The notes beneath the pieces are model-generated. The model searched no databases and had not been told where the DNA came from. It was given only the letters and a program-made list of their open reading frames with translations. From the IMG/VR virus record IMGVR_UViG_3300025892_000048, positions 1-40,886 of that record: a stretch of 40,886 bases of DNA. One strand, written 5' to 3'. The position numbers were made by a program, and so were the translations under genes. Positions 25,595 to 34,281 of this stretch are shown in pieces (positions within the stretch are counted from its first letter, which is position 1; the number at the start of each line of letters is the position of its first letter). This DNA is from a virus.

Positions 25595-27967
25595 TTAATT
25601 ACCAATTTGTGGATTAAACTTATCTAAGCCTAATCCGCCTCCTAGTATATCATTACCTGAAGACTCAAACTTTTTAGCATCTGCTTTCACTTTTTCTCTA
25701 CGGTCTTTACCTTGCTCTTTCATGCCCTCAACTCTTTCAGAAGACTGGCGCTCTAAATCCCGCAACTGGGTGTTCAACTCAAACTCATACATCATTAACT
25801 CTTTCTTTAACCTAACCTCTTCTTGAAGGTGTGTTAATTTGGTTTGAGCTTTAACTTGCTCTAGTTGCGTGTCTGCTTGAGCTTTTGCCTGATTTTTTTG
25901 TATCTCAGCATTAGCTGCGGCTTGTTGAGCTTGCGCATTTGCGGATGCTTGCGCTTCCATGTTCTGTTGCTGCATTTTCTGATCACGCTCTAGTTTTTTC
26001 TTACGTTTAACTTTTAAAACTTGATTAGCCAACCTAACATTCCTTATATTTCTAACATCAATTGCATCATCTAGTTCAATTAATTGCTGAGCTAAAGCTG
26101 TTTGTATATTGTTTTCAAGCATTTGCTTTTCCTCTTCGTCAGGTTCTAGCTCAATGAAAATACCAAAGTCATATAGATATAACTCAGACATTTCTTTTAA
26201 AGTAGCAACGTTGTGAGCTCCTACAGCTTGAACAAACGCATCAGCTGTTGGAGAGTACTCTAGTATATCTGATATTCTCAAAGATAAAGCCTCAGCTACT
26301 TCTGACGTTAAAAACATCGAGCTAAGTAGAATGTGTCTAGTAGCAACGTTAGAGTTTGCCGCAGCTAGCTTTTGAACACCAACTAAAGACTTAGGATCTG
26401 GAACACTAGCGTCTCTAGCTTCGTTTAAACCCGTAACGTCACGTATCATCTGTAGATAATAGTTATACGTTTGGATTAAACTTTGGATCTTGTTCTGCCC
26501 CGCAGAGTTAGCTATTTGCTGAATAGGTACTTTACCTGGGTTTGGATCACCGTCACCAGTAAACGATCTACCTATAACACTACCTGTTTGAAAGAACATA
26601 TTAAGCGCCTCTTGAGGATTGTAATTTGTTCCGTTACCTAAATCTATTTCAGCAAGTCCATCAGCGTCAAGGTATACTCCGTCAGGAACCATGCGCGACA
26701 TCACTTGCTGCAGCTTAAGATGTGTTAGCTGAATAGTATCAGCAAACCCAGTAATTCTACTTACAATAGACTCTATGCGACCCTCGTACATACGTGGAGC
26801 AACCAAAGCGTAATTCATCTTGACTTTGTTAAAGTCAGACTTTTCACGCATCATATTTTTAGCCTTCTCCCACTTTAACAGTCGATCAGTACCAAGTATC
26901 ATAGCGCCTTCAAAAACACACTCAACTGATCTTTGAAGTCTTATGTAACCCCCTTCTTTACCTTCTGGCGGATTAAAAGTGTCTGGCTTCTCTATAGCTT
27001 TATACCCACCAGTGCTTGTCTCTTTGATCTTATACACATCATTAGTGTATGTCCTGTAATTAAAGTACAGGACTTGAACTTTATTTTTATCATGTATATC
27101 AGCGTGGCGTGAGCCAGTGTATCTTTTGCTGGACCTTTTGTGAATGGACTCTAGATCCATTTCAGTTAGCGTGTCAAACTCTCTAGCTAGCTCATTAATA
27201 GGTATTGTCTTAACTTCACCTATGTAGTATAAGTCCTCAAAGTACGGTGAATCAGTATGAGAGTAAACTATATTAGCTGGATCTACATACTCAACAGTTG
27301 CGCCATCGCTTGAGTTAAAGCCAGTTTTAACACATCCTATACCTAGAACCGTTAAATCATATAAAAGCCTTCTTCTAGTGAGATCATATTTATTGCCATC
27401 CAACAGGTGGTTGATAGCTTGCTCTTCAGCTATTTCTACAGCTTGCTTATAGTCTAGCTGCATATGTAAGTCTAACTCTTCCTTCGTTTCTGGAAGTTCA
27501 GCTTTTTTGTTTTCGTATAAATCAACATTAAAAAGTTTTCCAGCTTGATCATTGTATGCTTGAGCGTCCATGTCTCTAAGCATAGACTCCATATAGTCTG
27601 TTCTTTTATCTACACCATATTGATCTTGAGAGTACGCTTTAACGTTAAACATTCTCTCAGACATACCGTTTACCACAATATCTACAAACTTTGGTATAAT
27701 AGGAACGGGCTTCCAATCTAAATTAAGATAAGACAAATCACCATTAATAGATAACTCATCCTTATACTTTTGTATCGACTGCTCGCCTCTAGCGTATAAT
27801 CTTAAGTTATGGTACTTACCTTGAGTACTAGAAAACCTATTGTTATAGCTATCCTTAAACCACTCCTGCTCTATAGCTTTAGCCACCTTGAGCCCGTACT
27901 CGGAACTCATTTTCTCTAGGTCCGGCACTGCTTGAGAAGGAAAATTTACATATACTGACTCAGCCAT
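25595..27967 (-). CDS. Portal protein
   Basis: This is a 790-residue protein directly after the large terminase (1-nt gap) and before the scaffold. The N-terminal and middle region is mixed alpha/beta with a typical wing and stem character (VNGMSERMFNVKAYSQD, DLTVLGIGCVKTGFNSSDGA, TYNYYLQMIRDVTGLNEARD). The C-terminal 150 residues form a long Gln/Ala/Lys-rich coiled coil (from about residue 640) ending in a Gly-rich tail. Portals of this size with a Gln-rich C-terminal helix are seen in crAss-like and related podoviruses. The portal forms the dodecameric DNA gate at one capsid vertex. Confidence 0.85.
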   Translation of the reverse strand: MAESVYVNFPSQAVPDLEKMSSEYGLKVAKAIEQEWFKDSYNNRFSSTQGKYHNLRLYARGEQSIQKYKDELSINGDLSYLNLDWKPVPIIPKFVDIVVNGMSERMFNVKAYSQDQYGVDKRTDYMESMLRDMDAQAYNDQAGKLFNVDLYENKKAELPETKEELDLHMQLDYKQAVEIAEEQAINHLLDGNKYDLTRRRLLYDLTVLGIGCVKTGFNSSDGATVEYVDPANIVYSHTDSPYFEDLYYIGEVKTIPINELAREFDTLTEMDLESIHKRSSKRYTGSRHADIHDKNKVQVLYFNYRTYTNDVYKIKETSTGGYKAIEKPDTFNPPEGKEGGYIRLQRSVECVFEGAMILGTDRLLKWEKAKNMMREKSDFNKVKMNYALVAPRMYEGRIESIVSRITGFADTIQLTHLKLQQVMSRMVPDGVYLDADGLAEIDLGNGTNYNPQEALNMFFQTGSVIGRSFTGDGDPNPGKVPIQQIANSAGQNKIQSLIQTYNYYLQMIRDVTGLNEARDASVPDPKSLVGVQKLAAANSNVATRHILLSSMFLTSEVAEALSLRISDILEYSPTADAFVQAVGAHNVATLKEMSELYLYDFGIFIELEPDEEEKQMLENNIQTALAQQLIELDDAIDVRNIRNVRLANQVLKVKRKKKLERDQKMQQQNMEAQASANAQAQQAAANAEIQKNQAKAQADTQLEQVKAQTKLTHLQEEVRLKKELMMYEFELNTQLRDLERQSSERVEGMKEQGKDRREKVKADAKKFESSGNDILGGGLGLDKFNPQIGN

Positions 27968-27968
27968 G

Positions 27969-30182
27969 CTATTTTATTATTTGGGAATTAAACCCTTTAT
28001 TGTTATATTTTGCCATACTAAAACCTACAGGTTGTCTTTCTACTTTTGCGTTAGGTGCGTATAAGTGTCTATTACAAGCCATAATAGCTAGACCAGAACT
28101 TATAGACGCATCGTGCTTAGTTCTTTTGTTTATGTCAAATCTAGCCCAATCGTTTAGCAACTCGTTAAAGTACACTGTTCCATAGTTACCTTCGCCTAAA
28201 TGTCCTACGTGATCTTGTATGTACATCTCTATAGCTGAGGCGTGAGCTTGTTTAATATCTTCACTTGAGTTTGGTATACCACCCACTTCTTTTTCAGCAA
28301 CTGATAACTTCTTCCAAGTTTTGTCTGGTCTGTTCATGCTGTAACCTCTATAACCTCTTCGGCGTAAGTAATACAGTAATCTAGGTTTGTTATTCTCTGC
28401 TAATAAAGGCATACCGTAAAACACTAAAGCCATTAACACATCTTCAAAAAATATCTCTGCGGTTTGTGGTCTTGCTATATACTCTAAGAAAAACGTGCTT
28501 GAAGGCGCGTCTTCCATAGAAAACTTTGTTAATCCGTGGAGCGCCCCTTTCGATCCTTTACCATCAACAGTACCGCTAATATCATAACTGTCACACCCGA
28601 ACGCGCCAATATGATCATTGCCTGGGAACTTAATACCATTTTTTGTTATTTGTTTATTTTGCAAATTAGCTGGTGGTACCCAGCTCACTTTAAATCTTCC
28701 ACCTGGATCTGGATGAAATATCACTTCTGTATCCTTAATGCCATTAACCCAACCAAAACTACCTGTCGTAGTATGAGCAGCGTGTCTACTTCCTTCGTTA
28801 TAGTCTATCTGCTCATATATTTTCATTAGGTTAAATATACTGCTTTTGCTCTCATCTCTGAAAGCGTGCTCCGTAGTTCTAGGAAACTGTCGGTAAAACT
28901 CATTTAAAGCGTCTTGATCATCTTTAAGACCATCAACTTCATTCTCCCAGCTATCTACAACCCCAATATCTATTAGTTCACCGTCTGGTCCCAGTCGTTC
29001 TCCATCACGTGGATTATCAAAGACTGGAAATCCGAATTCGTCAATAAATCCTTCATAGTTCCATTCCATAGGGATAAAGAGAGAATACAGGCCAGACTTT
29101 GTTTGTCCATTACGGTTTCTCCTAGAAACATCTGAGTCATTGTATAGCTTTTTAAAATTACTACCTCCTTTATCTAACGCGTTTGAAGTAGACCCCATAA
29201 GGCATTTCCCTACGATTCTACTTCCAAGTCTTAAGCAAGTCTTTGTTACTCGCCAGTTATTTAATATATTATCAGGTCTCTCCCACTTACCACTCTCATC
29301 GTGCACCAACAAGTTTAACTTTTCACCATCGTAGCTGTTGTCACCTGTATTCTTCCAGTCTATCGTAGTGTCAAGACCAGCAAGCTCCTCTAGCTTCTCG
29401 TTACTCTGTATTTTCTTACGAGTAAACTTAGTGGAAGGTACTCGGTATGCTAACTCGGATTTCGGACGATCCATACCATCCTGTATAGGTTTAAAGAAGA
29501 AAGGGTAATTAATTGATATAGGTACCACTTTATCTGTAAACATTTTCTTCGCATCGGCACCAGACTTAGATAAGATCCCATATCTACTATCACTCGATAT
29601 AGTGGCTAAGTTAACTGTTTCTGCAGAGGACATAAAAGAAAAACCTGAACGACGGTTCTTAAGGTAGCACATTCCATAGCATCTCTTATCTGCCTTGCAG
29701 GCTTCCCAGAATATAAAGAATAACCGATTGGCCTCTCTAAAGTCTGGTGCACCCACGTCAATTTTACTCCATTGCAGGTACATATAGTGACTACCAGTTA
29801 TATACGTTGGTTTACCGTTATTCATAAACCAATGCCCTTCGTCCCTACGCCTGAACTCTTCGTCAATATACCCGTGCCACTTCTCTTTTTGTTCGTCTGG
29901 ATAACTTCTCCAGTCAAATATAGTTTTTATGCGGCTAAGTTCTTTAGGTTGATCTATCTTCTTCCACTTGTTGCTTTCGTGCTTGAAAACATTAGTAGGT
30001 TTAGGTAGAGCAATTTTAAAACCCTGTATGTCGTATATCTCACCTATAACACCGGTTCTAGATAAGACCACTATATCGTGATCTTTATCATAACCGTACT
30101 TCCACTTCTTACCTCTGTTCAGCCTAGTTAAAGTGGTTTTCTTTATAGGCTCTATTATTTTTAATAATGTTTGTTCGTACAT
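27969..30182 (-). CDS. terL: Terminase large subunit (packaging ATPase and nuclease)
   Basis: This 737-residue protein has the two terminase domains. The ATPase part shows a Walker-A-like NRRSGFSF near residue 178 and a Walker B LNLLVHDESGKW near 295. The nuclease part starts near residue 530 with FGCDSYDISGTVDGKGSKGA, where the Asp residues fit the first metal-binding strand of an RNase H-like fold. The N-terminal 170 residues are an extension with WYFM-rich segments (EGHWFMNNGKPTYITGSHYM). Its start overlaps the preceding stop as TAATG at 30182-30184, and the portal follows 1 nt after its stop, so translation is tightly coupled. It cuts and pumps DNA into proheads. Confidence 0.92.
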   Translation of the reverse strand: MYEQTLLKIIEPIKKTTLTRLNRGKKWKYGYDKDHDIVVLSRTGVIGEIYDIQGFKIALPKPTNVFKHESNKWKKIDQPKELSRIKTIFDWRSYPDEQKEKWHGYIDEEFRRRDEGHWFMNNGKPTYITGSHYMYLQWSKIDVGAPDFREANRLFFIFWEACKADKRCYGMCYLKNRRSGFSFMSSAETVNLATISSDSRYGILSKSGADAKKMFTDKVVPISINYPFFFKPIQDGMDRPKSELAYRVPSTKFTRKKIQSNEKLEELAGLDTTIDWKNTGDNSYDGEKLNLLVHDESGKWERPDNILNNWRVTKTCLRLGSRIVGKCLMGSTSNALDKGGSNFKKLYNDSDVSRRNRNGQTKSGLYSLFIPMEWNYEGFIDEFGFPVFDNPRDGERLGPDGELIDIGVVDSWENEVDGLKDDQDALNEFYRQFPRTTEHAFRDESKSSIFNLMKIYEQIDYNEGSRHAAHTTTGSFGWVNGIKDTEVIFHPDPGGRFKVSWVPPANLQNKQITKNGIKFPGNDHIGAFGCDSYDISGTVDGKGSKGALHGLTKFSMEDAPSSTFFLEYIARPQTAEIFFEDVLMALVFYGMPLLAENNKPRLLYYLRRRGYRGYSMNRPDKTWKKLSVAEKEVGGIPNSSEDIKQAHASAIEMYIQDHVGHLGEGNYGTVYFNELLNDWARFDINKRTKHDASISSGLAIMACNRHLYAPNAKVERQPVGFSMAKYNNKGFNSQIIK

Positions 30183-30457
30183 TACTTAGATCTTCCTTCA
30201 GCAAAACCCTTAAAGACGTTTGCTTTCTTTTCTTCAGGCTCACGGCCTTCAAGCAAGTTCTCCTCTTCTTGGATTCTGGTTAATATCTCAAAGGCATCGA
30301 AGATAGCAAGCTTTTTTGTAGCAGCAGCGTTCTTGAGTCTGTCCGCGGTGATATCATCACCTGAATCAACTATAGCTTCTTTAGCCACCTTGATCAACTC
30401 TTCAACGGCTATTTGCCCAGCTTGGATTATACTCTTCTTCGTCTCCTTGATATTCAT
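30182..30457 (-). CDS. Small terminase subunit candidate
   Basis: This is a 91-residue, wholly helical, charged protein (MNIKETKKSIIQAGQIAVEE; DRLKNAAATKKLAIFDAFEI). It lies immediately before the large terminase with a TAATG junction, and its start lies 56 nt inside the end of the upstream gene. The size, helical character and position fit a small terminase or other DNA-recognition partner, but I see no clear helix-turn-helix. The assignment depends mainly on position. Confidence 0.6.
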   Translation of the reverse strand: MNIKETKKSIIQAGQIAVEELIKVAKEAIVDSGDDITADRLKNAAATKKLAIFDAFEILTRIQEEENLLEGREPEEKKANVFKGFAEGRSK

Positions 30458-30995
30458 ATTTAATTGTAATAAAATTAGATAAAACTCGGTACATCCTTTG
30501 ACCGTCCACTACAAACTCAAATTCACTTTTAGGTCTAAACCCAACTAGATCACCTACGTTTACCGTGCCATCTGAGTGCTTTACAACACCTATGTGCGGT
30601 CTTTCAGAATCAGCGTTTAATTGACTATTGTCTTTGATAGGCTGTACGAAGCAATATCCCCTGGGACATATCCAATTACCATCTCTTTTGTATAGGTAGA
30701 TTTGGTCTTGCGTTACTAGATATTTACCTTCCTCAAGAAAAGATCTACTGTTTCTTTCTCTACCTTTTACATCATGCCATCTTCTAAAAACGTTGTGATG
30801 TAATGTCACTATATCACCTACTTTGGGATTCAAAGGAGCTCCAGCGCTAGGTACAGATAAGATTCTAGCTTCTCTGTTTACGTGCTGATGGTTAAAAACC
30901 TCAGTGTTTAATATTAACTCCTTGCCTCCAACTTTTTTACTGTTGTTATACCTTTCACCTAATGGTTCTACAACATAGTTGTAAACTGAGTGCAT
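30402..30995 (-). CDS. Tandem GroES-like (double Cpn10) protein
   Basis: This 197-residue protein reads as two GroES-like halves. The first half has YVVEPLGERYNN, then a loop with GGKELILNTEV, then ILSVPSAGAPLNPKVGDIVT, and closes EGKYLVTQDQIYLYKRDG, matching the GroES order (RPLxDR, GG-hydrophobic mobile loop, KVGDIV, a final ESDILAI-like strand). The second half repeats it: GYCFVQPIKD, IGVVKHSDGTVNVGDLVGF and VDGQRMYRVLSNFITIKYE, but with a short loop lacking GG-hydrophobic residues. Chloroplast Cpn20 is the known tandem form. TAATG coupling links it to the upstream gene, and it lies just before the terminase block. The fold call is by motif alignment by eye. Confidence 0.6.
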   Translation of the reverse strand: MHSVYNYVVEPLGERYNNSKKVGGKELILNTEVFNHQHVNREARILSVPSAGAPLNPKVGDIVTLHHNVFRRWHDVKGRERNSRSFLEEGKYLVTQDQIYLYKRDGNWICPRGYCFVQPIKDNSQLNADSERPHIGVVKHSDGTVNVGDLVGFRPKSEFEFVVDGQRMYRVLSNFITIKYEYQGDEEEYNPSWANSR

Positions 30996-31216
30996 TAGTA
31001 TTGTAGGTTATACTCAACAGATATAGCCATATTCTTATTAAAGTCCTTCCAAGGTATAACCGCTTTGTCTTTACGTATATAGATAGAGTACTTATCCTCT
31101 TCTTCTAGTATATCACATATAGTATGACCTCCATACACTTCTTGCCCTACGGCATAGTGCATGGAGTCATTCTTGTAGTCTTTACCTATTGTAATCTTAC
31201 GAATCAGATGGCTCAT
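30995..31216 (-). CDS. Small unknown protein
   Basis: I choose ATG 31216 (MSHLIRKITIGKDYKNDSMH), giving 73 residues; an in-frame ATG at 31243 would add nine residues but overlaps the upstream gene more. It has an amphipathic, beta-prone sequence with Tyr, Lys and Gly, ending VEYNLQY. It is followed by a TAATG junction with the tandem GroES-like gene. No family was recognised; the tight packing suggests a shared function in the small-gene block before the terminase. Confidence 0.55.
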   Translation of the reverse strand: MSHLIRKITIGKDYKNDSMHYAVGQEVYGGHTICDILEEEDKYSIYIRKDKAVIPWKDFNKNMAISVEYNLQY

Positions 31217-31478
31217 CTTCTCTGTATCTGATGCTTCCATCATTAATATTTACGTCAATTTCATCGCCATATTCTTCACGTATTTCAGTTTGAAGCTCAG
31301 CAAGTTTTTCATTGCCTTGAGATATCGTATTTATAGCATCTTGCTTTTGCAGTTCAAGTTGGCCAATATCCATCTTGAGCTTGTTTAATGCTTGAGCTAA
31401 GCCCTGCAGTCTTTTTAGCTGGTCATCAGAGATTGCCTCTGGCTTTAGGTCTACGACCTTGTTCTTTTTTTTACCCAT
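31197..31478 (-). CDS. Small coiled-coil protein
   Basis: This 93-residue protein starts with a basic MGKKKNKVVDLK segment and continues as a long Lys/Glu/Gln/Leu helix (LKRLQGLAQALNKLKMDIGQ, then LELQKQDAINTI) with heptad-like spacing, ending in an acidic EDEPSDS tail. It is preceded by an A/T-rich leader of 5-nt repeats. A dimeric coiled-coil, chaperone or assembly protein are all possible; no function is assigned. Confidence 0.6.
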   Translation of the reverse strand: MGKKKNKVVDLKPEAISDDQLKRLQGLAQALNKLKMDIGQLELQKQDAINTISQGNEKLAELQTEIREEYGDEIDVNINDGSIRYREDEPSDS

Positions 31479-31497
31479 AATTAAATTAAATTAAATT
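31479..31497 (-). promoter_or_regulatory. A/T-rich (AATTT)n leader, start of the coiled-coil gene
   Basis: Directly before ATG 31478 the minus strand has AATTTAATTTAATTTAATT, a period-5 A/T repeat. A nearly identical block precedes groEL at 38381-38399. There is no Shine-Dalgarno sequence. Such A-rich leaders are typical of Bacteroidota translation. Confidence 0.5.
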
Positions 31498-31501
31498 GTT
31501 A

Positions 31502-31735
31502 TTAAATAGTTGTTTCTGTATACCATTCTCCATCTACATTGTTTAGGATAGCTAGTATCTCGCTATGTGTGTATTGTGTTTTTCCGTCTAAAAAAGTCGG
31601 TGTATCCCCTTCAAACTTAACAAAGGTTTTTGTGTCGTCGTTATTGTAGCGCAGCGTGTCGGCACTTGTTTCTAAAACCTGCGAAAAGTCCACCGAACTA
31701 ACATCCGAAGAATCTATAATTACGTATTTTCTCAT
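31502..31735 (-). CDS. Small unknown protein (MRKYVIIDSS)
   Basis: I choose ATG 31735 (MRKYVIIDSSDVSSVDFSQV), giving 77 residues, because the TAATG junction at 31735-31737 links it to the LamG gene; a longer frame from 31759 reads back into that gene. The protein is mixed alpha/beta with a C-terminal TQYTHSEILAILNN segment. No family is recognised. Similar short genes are, from memory, common near virion genes of marine phages. Confidence 0.6.
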   Translation of the reverse strand: MRKYVIIDSSDVSSVDFSQVLETSADTLRYNNDDTKTFVKFEGDTPTFLDGKTQYTHSEILAILNNVDGEWYTETTI

Positions 31736-32517
31736 TACCAAGGTTTTACTGATGACCACGTAGGTCCGTTAGACAAAGTAAACGGAGCGTTGCTGTTTCC
31801 AGAGCTATCAGCGGTAGTAGTACCAGTGTTCTCATCCATTTTGTAGTATCTCTGTAAGTCACCTGAAGAAGTGTAATCACCAGAGTTGCTAGTTAATAAC
31901 GGGTTGTTATCATATATCTCTGTAATTTCCGCAGCGGTAAGTACCGAGTCCCAAGTGGCTATTTGATCTAGATACTGCTTGTAAAAAGCAATACTAGCTA
32001 AATTTGATGTCGTGAAAAGAGTCGCACCTGTATGAGACTCTAAATTTGTAGAAGAAGCCACTGATGCAGTGCTATTAGTAGAAACTTCACTGCCATCTAT
32101 ATAGCATTTGTTTGCCCTATTAGTGCCAGACCCGTCGCTTGTAAGTACAACGTGATGCCAGGTGTCAGCGCTCATGTTAGAATTAAAGGATGTGTTGATA
32201 ACGGTTGTAACGACTCCTGTAGCGCCAACTACGGCAATATCTCCACCGGCATCGGAATATATCCAAAAATAGTTAGATGGGTAAGCGCCTTTCCAAAATA
32301 TCGTCTGGGTTGTGGTTGTGTCAAATCTAATATAAAAAGAAAGCGTCCAACTACCTGTAGCTAGATCGTCAAATATATTGTCGCCATCAGGTTGGGTTAA
32401 CATATCATTTGTTCCATCCATAAGGATAGAGTACGAGTTAGTGTTGCTAACACCTCTCATCGCTATTGATGAGCCTAATTGACTTGAGTTAATTAAACCT
32501 ATACCTAGTCCTATCAT
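31735..32517 (-). CDS. LamG-like lectin-fold virion protein
   Basis: This 260-residue protein has a concanavalin A/LamG-type core: FDDLATGSWTLSFYIRFDTT near residue 50, DTWHHVVLTSDGSGTN near 120, CYIDGSEV near 140, and a typical end IATWDSVLTAAEITEIYDNN near 190 followed by YYKMDENTGTTTADSSGNS. This pattern is common to LamG_3 domains in secreted and phage adhesion proteins. It probably binds glycans, either as a capsid decoration or receptor-contact protein. It begins in a TAATG junction with the upstream FGQ-type gene and is coupled to the next gene. Confidence 0.8.
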   Translation of the reverse strand: MIGLGIGLINSSQLGSSIAMRGVSNTNSYSILMDGTNDMLTQPDGDNIFDDLATGSWTLSFYIRFDTTTTQTIFWKGAYPSNYFWIYSDAGGDIAVVGATGVVTTVINTSFNSNMSADTWHHVVLTSDGSGTNRANKCYIDGSEVSTNSTASVASSTNLESHTGATLFTTSNLASIAFYKQYLDQIATWDSVLTAAEITEIYDNNPLLTSNSGDYTSSGDLQRYYKMDENTGTTTADSSGNSNAPFTLSNGPTWSSVKPW

Positions 32518-33119
32518 TACTCTCCTATGTAAGCTATTAATCTACCAGTGCCATCGGGTTCTATCTCAGTGTACCTACCAAATAAAACTAAACCTGCTGG
32601 AAAAACAAATCCAGAGCTATCCATGGTTGGACTCTGTCCTCCAAATCCTTGGCTACGCTCCCAATAAAATTGAGTTTTATCGCCACTACCAGCTGCTTTA
32701 TCTGCAGCGACAGATTTATTTAATGTTATATCAGCTCCATTTACGCTGACAACTTTGTATGGATCTGTCAAGCTACTTGGGCACATATCTGTGTGCTCAA
32801 CGATCATGCCCTTTTTTATACTCGCACTAGCTGTAGCTACAGTTATAACTCTGTCATCATCGCCAACGTCGTCATTGTGAGTTCCTGTATCTTCGTGATC
32901 ACCGGTGCCGTGAGACGACCTAACGCCATCTATAAACATTGTTTTAGATACTCCTGAAGAGCTAGTGTATGTTTCGCTTTGTAGTTTATCAAAACGTAAG
33001 TCTTCTAGCATCTGTATTGCAACAAACACCTTGCCTGATGGAGGTTTTATGACATCGCCTTGTGAGTAAACAGAACCTAGTTGACCAAAGTTATACGATA
33101 CGTTTGTAGATTTTCCCAT
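32517..33119 (-). CDS. Virion decoration-type protein, FGQ-G paralogue 2
   Basis: This 200-residue protein starts MGKSTNVSYNFGQLGSVYSQ and ends RLIAYIGE; the next gene shares both ends (YGFGQMGSIFS ... SFIAYLGE) and the VKPPKGM/VIKPPSGK segment, so they are tandem paralogues. Here the middle has an insertion (residues about 60-165), including a beta module KVVSVNGADITLNKSV that recurs in the giant tail protein. It is Gly/Ser/Thr/Asp-rich and without catalytic motifs. A capsid-surface or fibre role is inferred from neighbours (LamG, holin, virion genes). Confidence 0.65.
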   Translation of the reverse strand: MGKSTNVSYNFGQLGSVYSQGDVIKPPSGKVFVAIQMLEDLRFDKLQSETYTSSSGVSKTMFIDGVRSSHGTGDHEDTGTHNDDVGDDDRVITVATASASIKKGMIVEHTDMCPSSLTDPYKVVSVNGADITLNKSVAADKAAGSGDKTQFYWERSQGFGGQSPTMDSSGFVFPAGLVLFGRYTEIEPDGTGRLIAYIGE

Positions 33120-33133
33120 TTTTCTAAATTTAA

Positions 33134-33490
33134 CTATTCGCCGAGGTAAGCTATAAAACTACCTGACGATGCAGCGGCTTGAGACCACCGTCCATATAGA
33201 GTATGTCCATCGCTTATGGTGCCAGTTAAAGAAACTCCACCTGAACCGTGGTCATCCGTAGGTGTAGGTGTGCCGTCAACAACCGAACTGTGCGCATGAT
33301 CGCTAGTGCTTATTGCCACGCACTCTATGTTACCATCACGAGAATCTGTAAGCGCAGTAAACGTTGTTGTCCCAAGTGCTTGAACCGCTATTATGACCAT
33401 TCCTTTTGGCGGCTTCACCGATCCAGCAGTTGAAAATATTGATCCCATTTGCCCAAAGCCGTAAGCAACCTCTTGTGAATTCATTCCCAT
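33134..33490 (-). CDS. Virion decoration-type protein, FGQ-G paralogue 1
   Basis: This 118-residue short form of the FGQ-G family begins MGMNSQEVAYGFGQMGSIFS, then VKPPKGMVIIAVQALG, with a His/Ser/Gly-rich middle and closing GRWSQAAASSGSFIAYLGE. It aligns with the ends of the next gene. It lies 1 nt after the holin-like gene stop. The fold is probably beta; function is unknown. Confidence 0.65.
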   Translation of the reverse strand: MGMNSQEVAYGFGQMGSIFSTAGSVKPPKGMVIIAVQALGTTTFTALTDSRDGNIECVAISTSDHAHSSVVDGTPTPTDDHGSGGVSLTGTISDGHTLYGRWSQAAASSGSFIAYLGE

Positions 33491-33491
33491 T

Positions 33492-33929
33492 TTATTTTTT
33501 TACTTTTTCTATTGTTCTACCCGCAAAATATGCTCCAAAGGCAGTCAACATTAATATTTCTAATAAAGACACGTATGAGTCTTTTACGTTGAAAGGCAGC
33601 GTATCCATACTGTCAAACACCATAGTTAGCATGAACATAGTCATAAGAGCTAACAAGGTTAAAGGTCTAATTAGTTTAGCTAGCTTTACATCGCTACCCA
33701 TATCAGATGCCCATCGTGAAGACACATTTTCTTGGAACTTTACCTCTGCATCTATAATACGCTGAGCCTCTTCAGAGTCTACAGCTGGATCCTTATCTAT
33801 AAGGTTTTTGACAATACCTAGAGCTCCGCTATCCGGGAGAAGATCTCCCACTACACCTAGTATATTCGGAGCTTTGTCAGCTAACCAAGAACCCAACTTA
33901 GTGTCTTTTATTTTCTTTTTATTATGCAT
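33492..33929 (-). CDS. Holin-like membrane protein (3TM type)
   Basis: This 145-residue protein has a weakly hydrophobic N-terminal segment (APNILGVVGDLLPDSGALG), then a charged helical middle and two strong membrane segments: LIRPLTLLALMTMFMLTMVF near residue 90 and SLLEILMLTAFGAYFAGRTI near 120, ending in a basic IEKVKK tail. The order, with RPLT before the first main segment and YFAGR-like residues after the last, fits the GTA/phage 3TM holin family. It overlaps the upstream HExxH gene by 8 nt. Holins form inner-membrane lesions for lysis; family assignment is by eye. Confidence 0.7.
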   Translation of the reverse strand: MHNKKKIKDTKLGSWLADKAPNILGVVGDLLPDSGALGIVKNLIDKDPAVDSEEAQRIIDAEVKFQENVSSRWASDMGSDVKLAKLIRPLTLLALMTMFMLTMVFDSMDTLPFNVKDSYVSLLEILMLTAFGAYFAGRTIEKVKK

Positions 33930-34281
33930 AATTCTCTGCGTTCATAGCTCTTTGCTCCCAGTGGAATATTTCGCTTCCCTCTTCGTGCCACTCGCCGTTG
34001 TATTTAATCTTACCATCTTTTCTAGGATATGTAACCCCATCCGCTCTAACCCAGTCATCTCCATAGGCTATTCTTCCTTCCTTTATCTCCTCAGCGTGTT
34101 TACCTTCATGAGCCTCTATCTTGTTCCATTGCTCGCTACCAGGTTTGACGCTTTTATCTATGTAGATACTACCATCCATATTAGCCTCTCCAAGAATACC
34201 ATCGTCTAGATCTTTCCTAAGAATAGGTGTATTACTAGAGTTCTTTATATCCCTATTTTCTTTACCTAACTTAAAACCCAT
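33922..34281 (-). CDS. Putative zinc peptidase (HExxH) next to holin
   Basis: This 119-residue protein contains EAHEGKHAEEI, an HExxH motif near residue 58, flanked by hydrophobic and acidic residues as in zinc metallopeptidases, with later Glu residues (WEQRAMNAE) as possible third ligand. It starts MGFKLGKE, a variant of the tag on other small genes here. It is translationally coupled by TAATG to the winged-helix-like gene and overlaps the holin-like gene, so a role in lysis or in virion maturation is possible. No cell-wall binding domain or export signal is visible. Catalytic activity is inferred only from the motif. Confidence 0.6.
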   Translation of the reverse strand: MGFKLGKENRDIKNSSNTPILRKDLDDGILGEANMDGSIYIDKSVKPGSEQWNKIEAHEGKHAEEIKEGRIAYGDDWVRADGVTYPRKDGKIKYNGEWHEEGSEIFHWEQRAMNAENYA

